A DNA stretch of 64,000 nt from Aralia elata (taxonomy: Eukaryota; Streptophyta; Magnoliopsida; Apiales; Araliaceae): assembly GCA_034770075.1 (NCBI GenBank), contig CM068383.1, forward strand, positions 37,343,222 to 37,407,221. The letters are read 5' to 3'. The notes below the pieces were generated by a model that searched no databases, was not told the DNA's origin, and was given only the letters and a program-made list of their open reading frames with translations. The position numbers and the translations under genes were made by a program. Below, piece by piece: positions 1 through 10,819 of the stretch (its first letter is position 1; the number at the start of each line of letters is the position of its first letter).

Positions 1-11
1 ACATTTGAATT

Positions 12-407
12 TTATTCTTGTGGTAATGAAGGTGGACATGAAAATTCCGGTGCATATGCTAGACTCGGAGCATAGTATTGATCTTCATAATTGTAGCCCC
101 ATGTAGAATCTGGGTGATACCCCCAATCTTGGTGATAAGCATCGGAACAGTCATAACTATTAGGGTAATCGCCGAAGTTGTCACCATACCATGTCGACTC
201 AAAATTGATGGTGCATAGATGACTTGGATGGTTCCCAACACAATAATCACAATTCACCGCAACACGTTGAGTACGTTGGGCCACTTGAGCGTTAACATTC
301 CTTGACAGCTCCTCTATATGTGCCGCCACCACATCAAATCCATCCATCCATGTCGCTCCTGATTGGGTCATTCCTGTGTGAGGCCATTGATAATTATAGT
401 TGGCCAT
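12..407 (-). CDS. Gag-like nucleocapsid fragment of the Athila-like element
   Basis: This ORF of 131 codons is the first after the primer site. It has a variant zinc knuckle at residues 53-65 (C53, C56, H60, C65; CX2CX3HX4C, one residue shorter than the classical spacing). A long Tyr-, Asn-, Asp- and Trp-rich tail follows, resembling the region after the knuckle in Athila Gag proteins. The expected several-hundred-residue capsid part before the knuckle is missing, so it is either a shortened Gag of a non-autonomous element or a remnant. It ends in a stop just inside the window. Role by family: nucleic-acid binding during particle assembly. No membrane segment or protease motif is visible. Confidence 0.5.
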   Translation of the reverse strand: MANYNYQWPHTGMTQSGATWMDGFDVVAAHIEELSRNVNAQVAQRTQRVAVNCDYCVGNHPSHLCTINFESTWYGDNFGDYPNSYDCSDAYHQDWGYHPDSTWGYNYEDQYYAPSLAYAPEFSCPPSLPQE

Positions 408-540
408 GGTGTACCTCGTAAAGAAGAAAGCATTAAACAGGAAAAAAAATGTTAAAACAAACTAAAAATAACTTTATATACAAGTTTAAATTAAGACCAA
501 TTTGATAGTAATTAATATTGGTATAATTATTAGAAAACAA

Positions 541-559
541 TTCCCCGGCAACAGCGCCA
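541..559 (-). other. Primer-binding site for tRNA-Asp
   Basis: The plus strand TTCCCCGGCAACAGCGCCA is nearly identical to the 3' end of plant tRNA-Asp plus CCA, with one mismatch (A for G in the acceptor stem). The minus strand is therefore complementary to the tRNA and lies just inside the LTR, as expected for minus-strand DNA priming. Confidence 0.75.
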
Positions 560-565
560 AAAACT

Positions 566-2629
566 TGTTGGTCGATTTAGCAATCGATAAACACACACGT
601 GCAAGTATACACTGCCCACAAGTAATATATGATAAGATATGAGTCGAACCCACAGGGAATTGTAACAAATAATAACCAAGTACCAATCGTATATCAATTT
701 GATCTAATTTAAACGATGAAGGTTTGATTGTTTGTTGATTGGTTGAGTTCACAAGTCAAGTAATGAATAAAATGCAGTAAAATATCAAGATACAAAGGTC
801 TAAGATTACAATTTCCCCCAACACATCATTTGAATCTCCTAACTCTCTCTTTTCAATCAGTTATAACATACGAATTGACAACCGAGAAATCAAAACTACA
901 TAAGAGCCTATGTCGATGGTCAATCACGAATCTTCCTAAGCGGTGCATAGGTATATGTCTATCCTATACACTATCAAGAGACTAATTTCAGGAATGATTA
1001 ATAGACACGTGTCACCAAATCTAATTAATCGTCCCCTCAATTACCAACTTTCACATCGGAAGTCATTAAGACTAGATTCTCAATTGGTTGCATGCGGTAA
1101 TTAGGTATAAATCTATCCCAACTACTATCAAGATACCTATTATTGCAGATAATTAATAAGACACACGTCACTTAATCCGATTAATAACCCACAACAATCT
1201 ATACTCTCACATGTTATCATAACTAGGTCTTAACCTATAATCCGTTCGTCAAGTTCATTTAGGTTCCCAAGGTAATTCCGGGCCAAACAATTAATCTAGA
1301 AAGTAAAGGTTATGACAATCAATTCACAAATGAATAAATGAAATCAATAGAGAGAGAAATTAATTCAATTTAAGTGTTGGGTTCCATTGCAATCTTAGAA
1401 TAGAAGGTTAGTTCATGATAGCTACAATAAACATCAATTTCAATTTATACATTGTCAAATTCGAATTATAAAGGAGTGGAAAATCTATAAATGAAACCAC
1501 TTTTGAAGTTGTTCAGCTGTTGTTCCTTGGGTTGCTGTTGGTTTCTAGCTCTCCTCATTAGTTTTGCAATTCTTGTTGACTGAGTTCCTTGGCTTGTGGC
1601 TTGATTCAGCTTGATTTGCAGCCTTTAGCCCTGTTGTTTGATGTATTTTGTAGCCTCCCTCTCTCTGGATGTCTGATATGTAGCTTAGAAGAGATTATAT
1701 ATAGCCTCCATCAAGAAACCCTTGCCAAAATCGGACAAAATAGAGCTCAGATCGCACTATAACTGTGTCAGATCGCACTCAGTACAGCGTTGGCGAGCCC
1801 GTACGGTGCCTGGCGCGCGCGCCCAAGCCCTGGTTGGCCCATGTCGAGTGTCGCACGCCCGCACGCTGGCTGCCGCACGCCCGCGCCGCGAGCCCGCGCC
1901 CAGCGCCTGGGCCGCATGCCTGGGTCGCACGCTGGCCGCACGCCCAACTGCCGAGTGCCGCCGAGCCCCGCGCGCTGCGCGCGCCCAACGCCGAGGCTGC
2001 CGAGCGCCCGCGCCCAGCAGCCGATGTCGTCCGCTCGCCCCGCGCCCAGCGCCCACGCGCGGCGCCCGCGCCCAGCGCCTGCCTAGTGCCCACAGCTGCT
2101 GCACGTCGTGCCCGCGGCTTGGCCGACGCCGCACGCCGTGCACGCCTTCCAACGCCGTGCACGCCCAACTTCCAAATGTCATCAAATTCAACGCCGAGCA
2201 TCGTCATACACAACTTTTCACCGTATTTTCATTCGGGCACGGATATCGAAACACGATCTTGCCCTCGTGGCTTGGCCGACGCCGCACGCCGTGCACGCTT
2301 TCCGACGCCGTGCACGCTCAACTACCAAATGTTATTAAATTAAGCACCGAGCGTCGCCAAGCACAAATTTCCATCATACTACCATTCGGGCACAGACGTC
2401 CAGGCACGGACATTGAGTCAATACAAACAACGATCCGAGCGGTCTTTATTTCAATTCCTACAAACATAATAAAAATGCATCAAGGCAACATAAAACATGT
2501 AAAAACAACTAAAAACTAATGTATGTAGAAATAAGATAAAAATTCATAAAAACCACATAAAATACCTAAAGACTTGCAATTTATCAAGGCCAAAAGTACC
2601 CAAATTGTGTGTATAAAACACACTCATCA
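566..2629 (-). repeat. 5' LTR of the Athila-like element
   Basis: The plus strand reads TGTTGGTCGATT at 566 and CACACTCATCA at 2629, so on the element's own strand the LTR runs TGATGAGTGTG...CAACA, with canonical TG...CA ends. The inner end lies six bases from the primer site. The element strand has a TATA-like run (TTTTATAC) right at its start. A strongly GC-rich island lies inside. The outer boundary is inferred from the TG dinucleotide and could be off by a few bases because the partner LTR is outside the window. Confidence 0.6.
1762..2345. repeat. GC-rich low-complexity island inside the LTR
   Basis: In an otherwise AT-rich window this stretch is dominated by runs of GCGCCC, GCACGCC and GCGCGC. 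It contains two related blocks around 2105-2165 and 2265-2325 that share GGCTTGGCCGACGCCGCACG. Long ORFs appear in several frames on both strands, which is the expected by-product of high GC content. None has a recognisable domain, so I do not call a gene. Confidence 0.6.
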
Positions 2630-2972
2630 TTCACTGCGAGAGAGGGGGTTGTAGTCAATGTTGTCACCTGATTCTCACTTAATTAAACTTTAATTGTGTT
2701 AATATTATGGTTGCATAATGGCGTAATCTTTTGGAAAAGGACATTCCTATTGGAGTAGTAATCATTCATTAATTACAAGTTAAAGCTCGCTTTGTTTCTT
2801 TCTATTTTTTCTTTCTATTGCTGACACATACTACCCACTCCCTTCCATAAAGTATCTTAGTTGAAAATTTATAAATAGTAAGAATGTATTTTGTTTTTCC
2901 GTGGATCTAATTAACTTGATGATGTATAATAATGAAATTAAAATGTCAAGCTTGAGAATATTGATAAAATAA
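2630..2972. other. Short AT-rich spacer, no gene seen
   Basis: No coding signal. The last nine bases (2964-2972, ATAAAATAA) are the target duplication of the MITE that starts at 2973; the partner is at 24531-24539. Confidence 0.5.
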
Positions 2973-3017
2973 GAATTAAATGCATTTTGAATTTCTCAAA
3001 TATACTCCATTTTGTAT
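2973..3017. mobile_element. MITE copy 1 (Mutator-type), left piece before the Copia insertion
   Basis: Starts GAATTAAATGCATTTTG and continues at 24266 after the Copia element. The two pieces together make about 305 bp, matching the reverse complement of the MITE at 33462-33764. It is flanked by the 9-bp duplication ATAAAATAA (2964-2972 and 24531-24539). A 9-bp duplication is characteristic of Mutator-type elements. The Copia duplication TGTAT is at 3013-3017 and 24266-24270. Confidence 0.7.
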
Positions 3018-3827
3018 TGATAGGTCTCCAAATCTGATAGCTTTATTTTGATGATAACACATTAAGTTAAAAAGGTCAAATATAGTAGAATCCTCTCCAT
3101 AGGAATATAATATTATATTATTTTCTTCTATACATCTATATTAACTAAAATATTTTTCATCCTCAATTGAATTTAATTTATGACCTTGATAAACTAATAT
3201 CAAGTGTTAATAAAATTAATTCATATAGTAACATTTTCTAAGGCAAGGAGGTTCCTATTTTTTTAAATGATTTTTCTAAAATCTTTTATGGGCAAAAAGA
3301 AAAATTATTATCTATATATATATATATATGCCGTGTGTGCATGCATGTGTTGTGCTTAAATGGACTTAACTAAAGTGCATGTGTGTGTGTTGTGTCGTGG
3401 AATTGTGTGTGGGCATGTGCATGTTTACCAAAAGGAAAGTAAAGGTTTTAAAACCTCTGTTAAGCACTGACATGCAAATGAAAAGTTGTAAACATTTTTT
3501 AGCTTGCCCAATCCGTGTGATTCAAATTTGATTCGAACCATTTATTTTCTATCAAACGAATCCGGACCATTAAATTCAAAATCAAAATTTCAAATTACCT
3601 TTTGCCCTAACTTCTAAAAATCTATAAATAGGAAGTTTTTCTTCATTTCCAATTTGCCAATTTACAAAGCAAAAGAAAAGCTCTCACTATCCTTGCCTAC
3701 ATTTCTCTATAGAAGCTTTCACTATTTCTTCTAACAAAGTTCTAGCATTCTGAAAAAGAAAAGATTGGTCAAAGTATTTGAGATTATTAAGTTGTCTTAT
3801 TTGCTTTATCTCATACTTGTTTATATT

Positions 3828-3861
<34 letters not shown>

Positions 3862-5156
3862 TATTCGAATTTAAATTGTTATACACATTTAAATATATAT
3901 CTATATTTCATCTATTCTTATCAATTAAAAGATCAATTTTAGATACCGATATTTGAGGGTATTCCTTAAACAAGAATATCATTCAAACGGTGTTTGAAGT
4001 TCTAAGTGATCGTTTATTGATATTACTTATTTATATAAATATTGTAAAGTAGATCAACAATTACATACTGAAACAATTCGAAAATATATCCGACTGGTAT
4101 TTAAAATCGAGTGATATATCGAAAATATTTATATAAGTATCAATTGTGAAAACTTAAATTCGGTCAGTTTTAGATACCGATATTTGAAAATATTTCTTTT
4201 AACAAAGAATATTATTCAAACAGTGTTTGAAGTTCTAAGTGGCCTTATTTAATATTCACATAATAGATAAAATATATTATCATATATATTTAGAGTAGAA
4301 CGAATTTATTTGATATATCAAATATCGCTTAACTAATTTATTTATTATACTTGATATCTGTCATTACAAGTATTTGATCTTATATTCATATTTATATAAT
4401 ACTTGTTGCATTGATTAAACTGTTATATCTGTTTAAATCAATAGAAACACATTCTTTATTATAAAGAATATATATTTCTTTATAAACTAGCATTAACATT
4501 ATATCTGCTTACAGAGAAGCACATTCCACAAATATATAAAAGTCATTGTACTCTTATATAATTACTTGATCTTTAATTGTATCTGCTTATTCCAAAAGCA
4601 TATTTATGTCAAACTCATTTGAAAAGGAAAAGGGTAGAGTTAGTTTATTTTATGTACTTGTGAGAAAAACAAGTAATTCTTTGACCAAGACCAGAGTCTT
4701 AGAGAGGTTAGCTGGGAGTTGGGTCTCTAGTGAACTTGTGAGGAAAAGAAGAGACTGTTGTTTCAAGATCAGATCATAGAATAGAACTGAACTCAAAAGA
4801 AAGGTACAACTAAGCTTGTGGAGAGAGTTGGGAGCTTGCTGTCCAAGATAGTTAGTTGTGGATAGTTATTAGTTTATCTTTAAAACTTTGTAAAGGCTTC
4901 TCCGCCTATTGAAGGAGTATTTATTACTGGGAGTAATAGGATCTCAAGTCCTGGAGAGGAGCTTGAGACTGGACGTAGTAACATACCCAAGTTGTATGTT
5001 GTGAACTAAATAAATCTCTTTGCATTGTGTGATTGAATTTTTACTATCTTGTTTATTAATTTCTTACACTAAAAATTCAAAAAGGCTAAGATAAATTTTT
5101 TAAACAATGATAAACTATTCAACCCCCCCCCCCTTTAGATTATTATTGGACTTTTA
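3018..5156 (+). repeat. 5' LTR of the Copia element
   Basis: About 2.1 kb, matched end to end by 13860-15523 plus 23745-24265. It contains a TA/GA microsatellite (3823-3862) and an internal direct repeat: AGATACCGATATTTGA recurs at about 3940 and 4170, each followed by an almost identical GTTTGAAGTTCTAAGTG segment. TATA-like and CT-rich stretches occur around 3625-3735, but I cannot place the transcription start. The last bases are TTTTA where the 3' LTR has TTTCA, so the terminal CA has decayed here. Confidence 0.9.
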
Positions 5157-5158
5157 AT

Positions 5159-5176
5159 TGGCATCAGAGCAGTGCT
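5159..5176 (+). other. Primer-binding site for initiator tRNA-Met
   Basis: TGGCATCAGAGC begins two bases after the LTR and differs by one base from the canonical plant iMet primer site TGGTATCAGAGC. Its position right after the 5' LTR supports plus orientation. Confidence 0.75.
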
Positions 5177-5228
5177 TTTTAACTTGTTTGTTAAGTGATT
5201 ACAGACATATCTAAAAGTAGATCCATCT

Positions 5229-6453
5229 ATGGCCTATAATACTACTGGTTACGGAGAAGGACTATTAATGTCGAGACCTCCACTATTTGATGGCACAAAC
5301 TTTGCAACCTAGAAGAACAGATTCAAAATCTATGCCAAATCGCAAGGAATCAAAGTATGGATGGCCCTAGAGCGAGGTGTCAAAATTCCCACAAAAATTA
5401 AAGGTGAAAAGATCGTTGAGAAAGATATTGAAGAATTCACCACTGAAGATGAAGAGGCTATGAATATAGCTTCCAGAGCCGAACAAGTGCTAACTAGTGC
5501 TCTCATTGAAAAAGAATACAAAAGAGTTAGCAATTGCAAGAATGCAAAAGAAATCTGGGAAAAACTGATTGTTACTTATGAAGTTACCAATCATATAAAA
5601 GAAACCAGAAAAGATGCTCTAATCCAAGAGTATGTAAGTTTCAAATTGGAAGAAGATGAAAAAATCATTGATATGGAAACACATTTTTCGAGGATCATTG
5701 ATGAGCTGGAACAACTCAAAAAAGCATACACAACAAATGAGAAAAAACAGAAGAATTCTTAAAGCCCTTCCATCTATATGGAAAATGAAGGTTACAGCCA
5801 TCAAAGAAATGCAAGACCTAACTGTCTATCCCCTTGACAGTCTCATTGGCAAACTTCGTGCCCACGAAGTCAACATGATAGTCGAAAAGGCAAGATCGGA
5901 TACAGATCTCAAGAAGAAAGGAATCGCTTTCAAAGCTCTTCTTGTAGATCAAGAAAGCGATGATGAGGAATTAAATGAAGAACTCTTGAGTTTAGATAAT
6001 AATGAAGTTGCTTTATTATCAAGACAACTCAAGAGAGTGATCCAGAGTAAAGCCAGAAAATATGGCAAAGGCTTTATGCAAACAAATAACAACTTCAACA
6101 ACTTCAAAGGGAAACAAACCTTTAAGCCAAGATCGCAAGGAGGAAACTTCAAGTCAAATAACAACAACTTCAAAGGTGTCAGTTATAATGAAAATTCAAA
6201 CACATGCTTTGAATGTAACCAGCCTGGACACTTCAAAAAGGACTGTCCAAAACTAGCAAACAACAAAGTGCTAGTAGCTGAGGAAGGCTGGGATCTAAGG
6301 GACGAAGAAGCAACTGCTGAACAAACCGAAGAAATCACAAACCTTTGTTTAATGGCAGATAATGACTCATCACCAAGATCTAACGTAAATTTTGAACATC
6401 AATTACCTAGCACTTCATTTGTCACACATTCATTAGAAGATATAATTCATTAG
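5229..6453 (+). pseudogene. Copia gag: capsid and CCHC nucleocapsid, disrupted
   Basis: The reading frame starts at ATG 5229. Codon 28 is TAG (5310-5312) at a position where Gag proteins of this family normally have Trp (FxGxNFATW), consistent with TGG to TAG. The frame then runs to 5762 through an all-alpha capsid region of the UBN2/retrotran_gag type. A frameshift near 5740-5760 moves the rest to another frame (to 6453), which holds an Asn/Phe/Lys-rich linker and the zinc knuckle CFECNQPGHFKKDC at about 6206-6247 (CX2CX4HX4C). Known role: packaging RNA and forming the particle shell. The disruptions mean no full Gag can be made. Confidence 0.85.
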
Positions 6454-7049
6454 AAAAATTAATCAAGACTAACAGAAATCTTGAAATTGAAAATTCAAAT
6501 TTAATTGTTATTAATAAAAGTTTAAAAGAAGAAAAAGAGATACTAGAGAATGACTCTTCAGAAAATTTATTAATAAAGAAAGAATTAGAAAAATTGAGAA
6601 AAATAAATAAAGATCTTGAGATAGAAAATTCGACACTAATCATCTCTATTGAAAATCTTGAAGTTGAAAATTCAACACTTGTTGTAATCAATGAAGACAC
6701 TCAAATTCAAAATCAAGTGTTAAATGAAGATATTAAAAATCTCAAACTTGAGAATTTATCTCTAAAGATAGAATTGGAAAAACAAAATACAGACTCTTCT
6801 TTAATTGAGCAAATTAAAATCTTAACTAGAGAACGTGATGATTTGAACACTACTGTTATTAAATTCACAAAATATCATCAAGATTTTTCAGGATATAAAA
6901 ATAGAGTTAATCATGCATCTTATAGACCTGTTACTCATAGAATACATGTGTCTAATAAAACTTATTATCCTGAACCCACTTTTGTAAAGGAAAATACAAA
7001 TGATCCTTATACAAAATGGAAAACTCACCCAAAGGACCCTTCTTATTAA
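6445..7049 (+). pseudogene. Coiled-coil segment between gag and protease
   Basis: In a third frame, from about 6445 to the TAA at 7047-7049, there is a long Leu/Ile/Asn/Glu/Lys-rich stretch with repeating LEIENS- and LEVENS-type units. This is a clear coiled-coil pattern. Large Copia elements of the SIRE/Maximus group often have such a Gag extension. The frame differs from the knuckle-bearing part of gag, so another frameshift lies near 6435-6450. The first usable ATG is at 6594, but I regard the segment as part of the Gag polyprotein. Confidence 0.6.
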
Positions 7050-7076
7050 AGGGTACCAGTATTGTGAAATCAGTAT

Positions 7077-7682
7077 ATGTTGCAGGTATGCCTTGCAGCT
7101 GACTCTAGTAAAAATAAATGGTATCTTGATAGTGGTTGTTCAAGACATATGACGGGAGACAAATCAAAATTGAACAATTTACAAGCTACAGAATATGGTG
7201 AGGTAACCTTTGGAGATAACAACAAAGGTAAAGTAATTGGAATTGGAAGTGTTGGTAATAAATACATAACAATTTCCAATGTACAATTAGTCACAGGACT
7301 CAGGTACAATCTTTTATCTATTAGTCAATTATGTGATAGTGGTCTTAAAATATCTTTTAATCCTCAAAATTGCTCAATATTTGATCAATCTGGTAAATTA
7401 GTTTTACTATACCCTAGAAATCAGAATGTATACACATGTGACCTAGATGCATACTCTCACCTAGACAATGTTTGTCTTATATCTGCAAATGATGATCCAT
7501 GGCTTTGGCATCGTAGATTAGGACATATTAACATGAAACTAATCAATAACATTTCTTTTAAAGAATATGTTCGCGGTCTTCCAAAACTGAAGTTTTTAAA
7601 AGATCATATTTGTGAAGCGTGTGAACTAGGAAAACAAATACATGCGTCTCATAAACCTAAACTCACAGTATCAACCTCTTGA
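7077..7682 (+). pseudogene. Copia aspartic protease and GAG-pre-integrase domain
   Basis: Same frame as the coiled coil, separated by in-frame stops at 7047 and shortly after. The protease active site is WYLDSGCSRHMTGD (about 7119-7160; catalytic Asp in DSG). The pre-integrase zinc-binding motif follows, with WHRRLGH near 7507 and CEACELGK near 7615 (HHCC type). The domain ends at TGA 7680-7682, directly before the integrase core in the same frame; a CGA-to-TGA change would explain the stop. Role: processing of the polyprotein and start of the integrase. Confidence 0.85.
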
Positions 7683-7694
7683 CCTTTAGAACTC

Positions 7695-8387
7695 TTGCAT
7701 ATGGACCTAGTAGGACCTATTCCTAAACATAGCATGGGTGGTGCTATATATATTCTAGTTTTGGTCGATGACTACTCTCGATTTACATTGGTTGATTTTC
7801 TGAAATTTAAAAATGAAGCTATAAATTCTTTCTCTGCTTTATGTAAGAAAATTTGGAATCAACAGGGAAGTTCTATTGTTTATATTCGATCTAATCACGG
7901 AAGAGAATTTGACAATTCTGATTTCATTATGTTTTGTGATGAGCACGGTATAAGTCATAACTTCTTTGCTCCTTACACGCCACAATCAAATGGTGTGGTT
8001 GAAAGAAAAAATCGAACTCTACAGGAAATGGCTAATACTATGTTAAATGAATATCGTCTTCCTAAGTATTTTTGGGCTGAAGCAGTAACAACGTCCTATT
8101 ATATTTTAAACCGAGTTCTATTAAGACCTATTTTACTCAAAACTCCCTATGAGCTGTATTACAAAAGAACTCCAAAAATAAATTATTTTCGTGTTTTTGG
8201 AAGTAAATGTTTTATTTTAAAAACAAGAGGACATCTGCTAAAGTTTGATCCCAAATCTGATGAGGGAATTTTTCTGGGATATTCACTTAATAGTAAAGCA
8301 TACAGAGTTTTTAACAAAAGAAGTCTAGTTATTGAGGAATCAATGAATGTAACTTTTGATGAGTCTCAGCCACCCCCCCAAATATAA
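7695..8387 (+). pseudogene. Copia integrase core, catalytic Asp replaced by Asn
   Basis: Continues the protease frame after one stop codon. It has the rve-type core: first Asp in HMDLVGP (residue 4 of this ORF), then IRSNHGREF where the family has SDNG or SDHG (residue 67, AAT instead of GAT), then the catalytic Glu in NGVVERKNR (residue 103). The second acidic residue of the D-D-E triad is therefore lost, so the enzyme would be inactive even without the stops. The GKG-like tail and FxGYSLNSKAYRVFN region are present. The frame leaves the polyprotein at a run of seven C's (8371-8377), a likely slippage frameshift. Confidence 0.88.
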
Positions 8388-9458
8388 AGAGTTAGTTGAC
8401 AGCGACATAGTCATTGAAGACATTCTCAGAAATATGGAGGAACCAAAATTAGAAAATGCATCTCCACCTATCAATGTTAATCCTCTTGAAAATCCCAATC
8501 CTCAGTTAAATGACTTACCCAAAGAGTCACATGTTATTAAAAATCATCCTTTAGAAAATGTGATTGGTGATATTGATAAAGGAATTCTTACTAGATCTCA
8601 AGCACATAACTTGGCTGGTTATTTATCTTTCTTGTCCCAAATTGAGCCTAAAAATATAAAAGATGCTTTACTGGACGAAGATTGGATAATAGCCATGCAG
8701 GATGAACTTGAACAGTTTACCAGAAATAAAGTATGGGAATTAGTTCCAAAACCCAAGGATACTTCCATTATTGGAAATCGATGGGTTTTTCGTAACAAAC
8801 TAGATGAAAGCGGAGCTATTGTACGTAATAAGACCAGACTTGTTGCACAAGGGTATAATCAACTTGAAGGAATTGATTATGATGAAACATATGCTCCTGT
8901 TGCTAGAATTGAATCTATACGTATGTTACTAGCTTTTGCATGTCATAAAGATTTTAAACTTTTCCAAATGGATGTCAAATCTGCTTTTTTAAATGGTGTT
9001 ATTGAAGAGGAAGTTTATGTTAAACAACCTCCTGGCTTTGAAGATTTTGATCATCCTGAGTATGTGTATAAGTTGCATAAAGCTTTATATGGTTTAAAAA
9101 GGCCCCTCGAGCATGGTATGAATGCTTAAGTAAATTCCTGCTAGAAAATGGTTTTAAAAGGGGTGTTGTCGATACAACTTTATTTACTAAGTATAAAAAT
9201 GATGATATTCTTATTATTCAAATTTATGTTGATGACATCGTGTTTGGTTCTACTAATATTATTATGTGCAATGATTTCTCTGAAAGCATGAGCAACGAAT
9301 TTGAAATGAGCATGATGAGAGAATTAAATTTCTTCCTAGGATTACAAATCAAACAAGGTGAAAAAGGTATTCATATTTCTCAATCTAAGTACTGTAAAGA
9401 AATGATTAAGAAATTTGGTTTAGAATATGTAAAACCTCTTAATACTCCTATGTCATAA
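8388..9458 (+). pseudogene. Copia reverse transcriptase, two frameshifts
   Basis: RVT_2-type reverse transcriptase. Clear blocks are NRWVFRNKLDESG, FQMDVKSAFLNGVIEEEVY and PPGFED in the frame that ends at 9129. A frameshift at about 9095-9105 (in GLKxAPRAWY) moves the remainder to another frame, which contains the catalytic IYVDDIVFGSTN (about 9225-9260) and LNFFLGLQIKQ. The YVDD box is intact. The second frame ends at a TAA at 9456-9458, and the RNase H part is in yet another frame. Confidence 0.88.
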
Positions 9459-10164
9459 ATTAACAGATGATGAAAATGGTAAAAATGTTGACACAAAGAA
9501 ATATAGAGGAATGATTGGAAGTCTATTTTATATCACTGCTAGTAGACCTGATATTATGTTCAGTGTCTGTAAATGTGCCAGATTTCAATCAAATCCTAAA
9601 GAAACACACTTGATAGCAGTAAAACGAATATTTCGGTATCTTAAGGGAACTATCGACTTAGGTCTATGGTATCCGAAAGGTCAACCATTTGATCTTGTGT
9701 GTTTTTCAGATTCTAACTACGCCGGTCATTATGTTGATCGAAAAAGTACTAGTGGCACGTGTCAGTTTCTTGGTGGATGTCTAGTTTCTTGGTTTTCTAA
9801 GAAACAAAACTCAGTATCCATTTCTATCACAAAAGCCGAATATATAGTTGCTGCACGCTGTTGTGCGCAAATATTATGGATGAAACAGACTCTCGCTGAT
9901 TACAACTTAAAATTTAATTGTGTCTCTATCTTATGTGATAATACAAGCACTATTAATTTAAGTAAAAATACTGTATTACATGCTAGATCAAAACACATAG
10001 ATGTCAGACATCATTTCTTACGTGATCATGTAAACAGTGGCAATATTAAATTAGAGCACATTGATACAAAATTAAATATTGCTGATATTTTTACTAAACC
10101 TTTGAGTGGTGATAGATTCTGTAAATTGCGTATAGATTTAGGAATGCTAGATCTCTCTTCATAA
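9459..10164 (+). pseudogene. Copia RNase H domain
   Basis: From MIGSLFYITASRPDI (9511) to the stop at 10164. The RNase H landmarks are SDSNYAG (first Asp), SISITKAEYIV (Glu position; the usual AEAEY is TKAEY here), LCDNTSTINLS (Asp) and a KHIDVRHHFLRD tail, as in all Copia RNases H. The C-terminal end is complete (DLGMLDLSS then TAA), so pol ends normally. Role: removal of template RNA during reverse transcription. Confidence 0.88.
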
Positions 10165-10395
10165 ACAATTGCTTATTTAATATCTATCAATTAAATTTTT
10201 GCTTGGTAATATGTAATTATGTAAAATATTTTTTATTAAAAAAATTAAAATAAAATAAAAGTTTATATATATATATATATTATTTCAATATTTAATTATT
10301 TTTACATATTAATATACTCCATTTATTGATTAGTATTGCTTAGGTAAAATGCTATTGTTGTTTTAATAATATATATATATAATACTATTAATTAT

Positions 10396-10433
<38 letters not shown>

Positions 10434-10560
10434 CATAAATATTTATGTATTTATTAATATCCTTAATAATTTATAATATATATAATAATATGTAATATTA
10501 TTAATTATCTTATATATACATATATTATATATTAATATCAGAATTAATCTAAGTTGTTGA
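10165..10560. repeat. AT-rich tract with TA microsatellites after pol
   Basis: Several (TA)n runs (about 10262-10280, 10367-10382, 10396-10427) in almost pure A+T sequence. No gene seen. Confidence 0.7.
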
Positions 10561-10819
10561 TATAAAGGAATCATCGAACGGACAATATCAGATCCATCCA
10601 TGTGTCTTTGTTTCGACCAATCAGAAGCCACCTAAGCAAACCACACGGATCGAGCATAGCGACCGTTTGATCATACAGAAGAAGCACAAATTCATCTCAA
10701 TCGTCAGATCAAGGTCAACCGGTCATCCCAAACGTTTTAAAACTCAGATTTGATCGCAACCGTTGATAAATTTTAAGATCAATTTGCAACCATTGGATCA
10801 CCTGCTTAACCCTAAATAT

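Larger units (their letters stand above)
1..2629 (-). mobile_element. 5' end of an Athila-like Gypsy LTR retrotransposon, cut by the window start
   Basis: Read on the minus strand, the order is a long LTR (2629 down to about 566), a primer-binding site matching the 3' end of plant tRNA-Asp (541-559), a leader of about 130 bases and a Gag-like ORF (407 to 12). A tRNA-Asp primer is usual for the Athila lineage, and the Gag tail has a Cys-His knuckle followed by a Tyr/Trp/Asn/Asp-rich stretch as in Athila Gag. The rest lies beyond position 1. The Gag ORF begins so close to the primer site that the element may be a non-autonomous derivative lacking the Gag N-terminus. No second LTR is visible, so boundaries rest on one LTR. 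Confidence 0.68.

Noticed and set aside
1722..2519. Long overlapping ORFs (up to 265 codons) on both strands
   Set aside because: They coincide with the GC-rich island in the LTR, encode Ala/Arg/Pro-rich low-complexity sequence in every frame, and have no domain.
2660..2695. Similarity of ATTCTCACTTAATTAAACTT (about 2670) to the sequence right after the solo CACTA end (about 44905)
   Set aside because: A match of ~24 bases in AT-rich DNA could be chance or a small shared repeat; no duplication or element boundary supports it.
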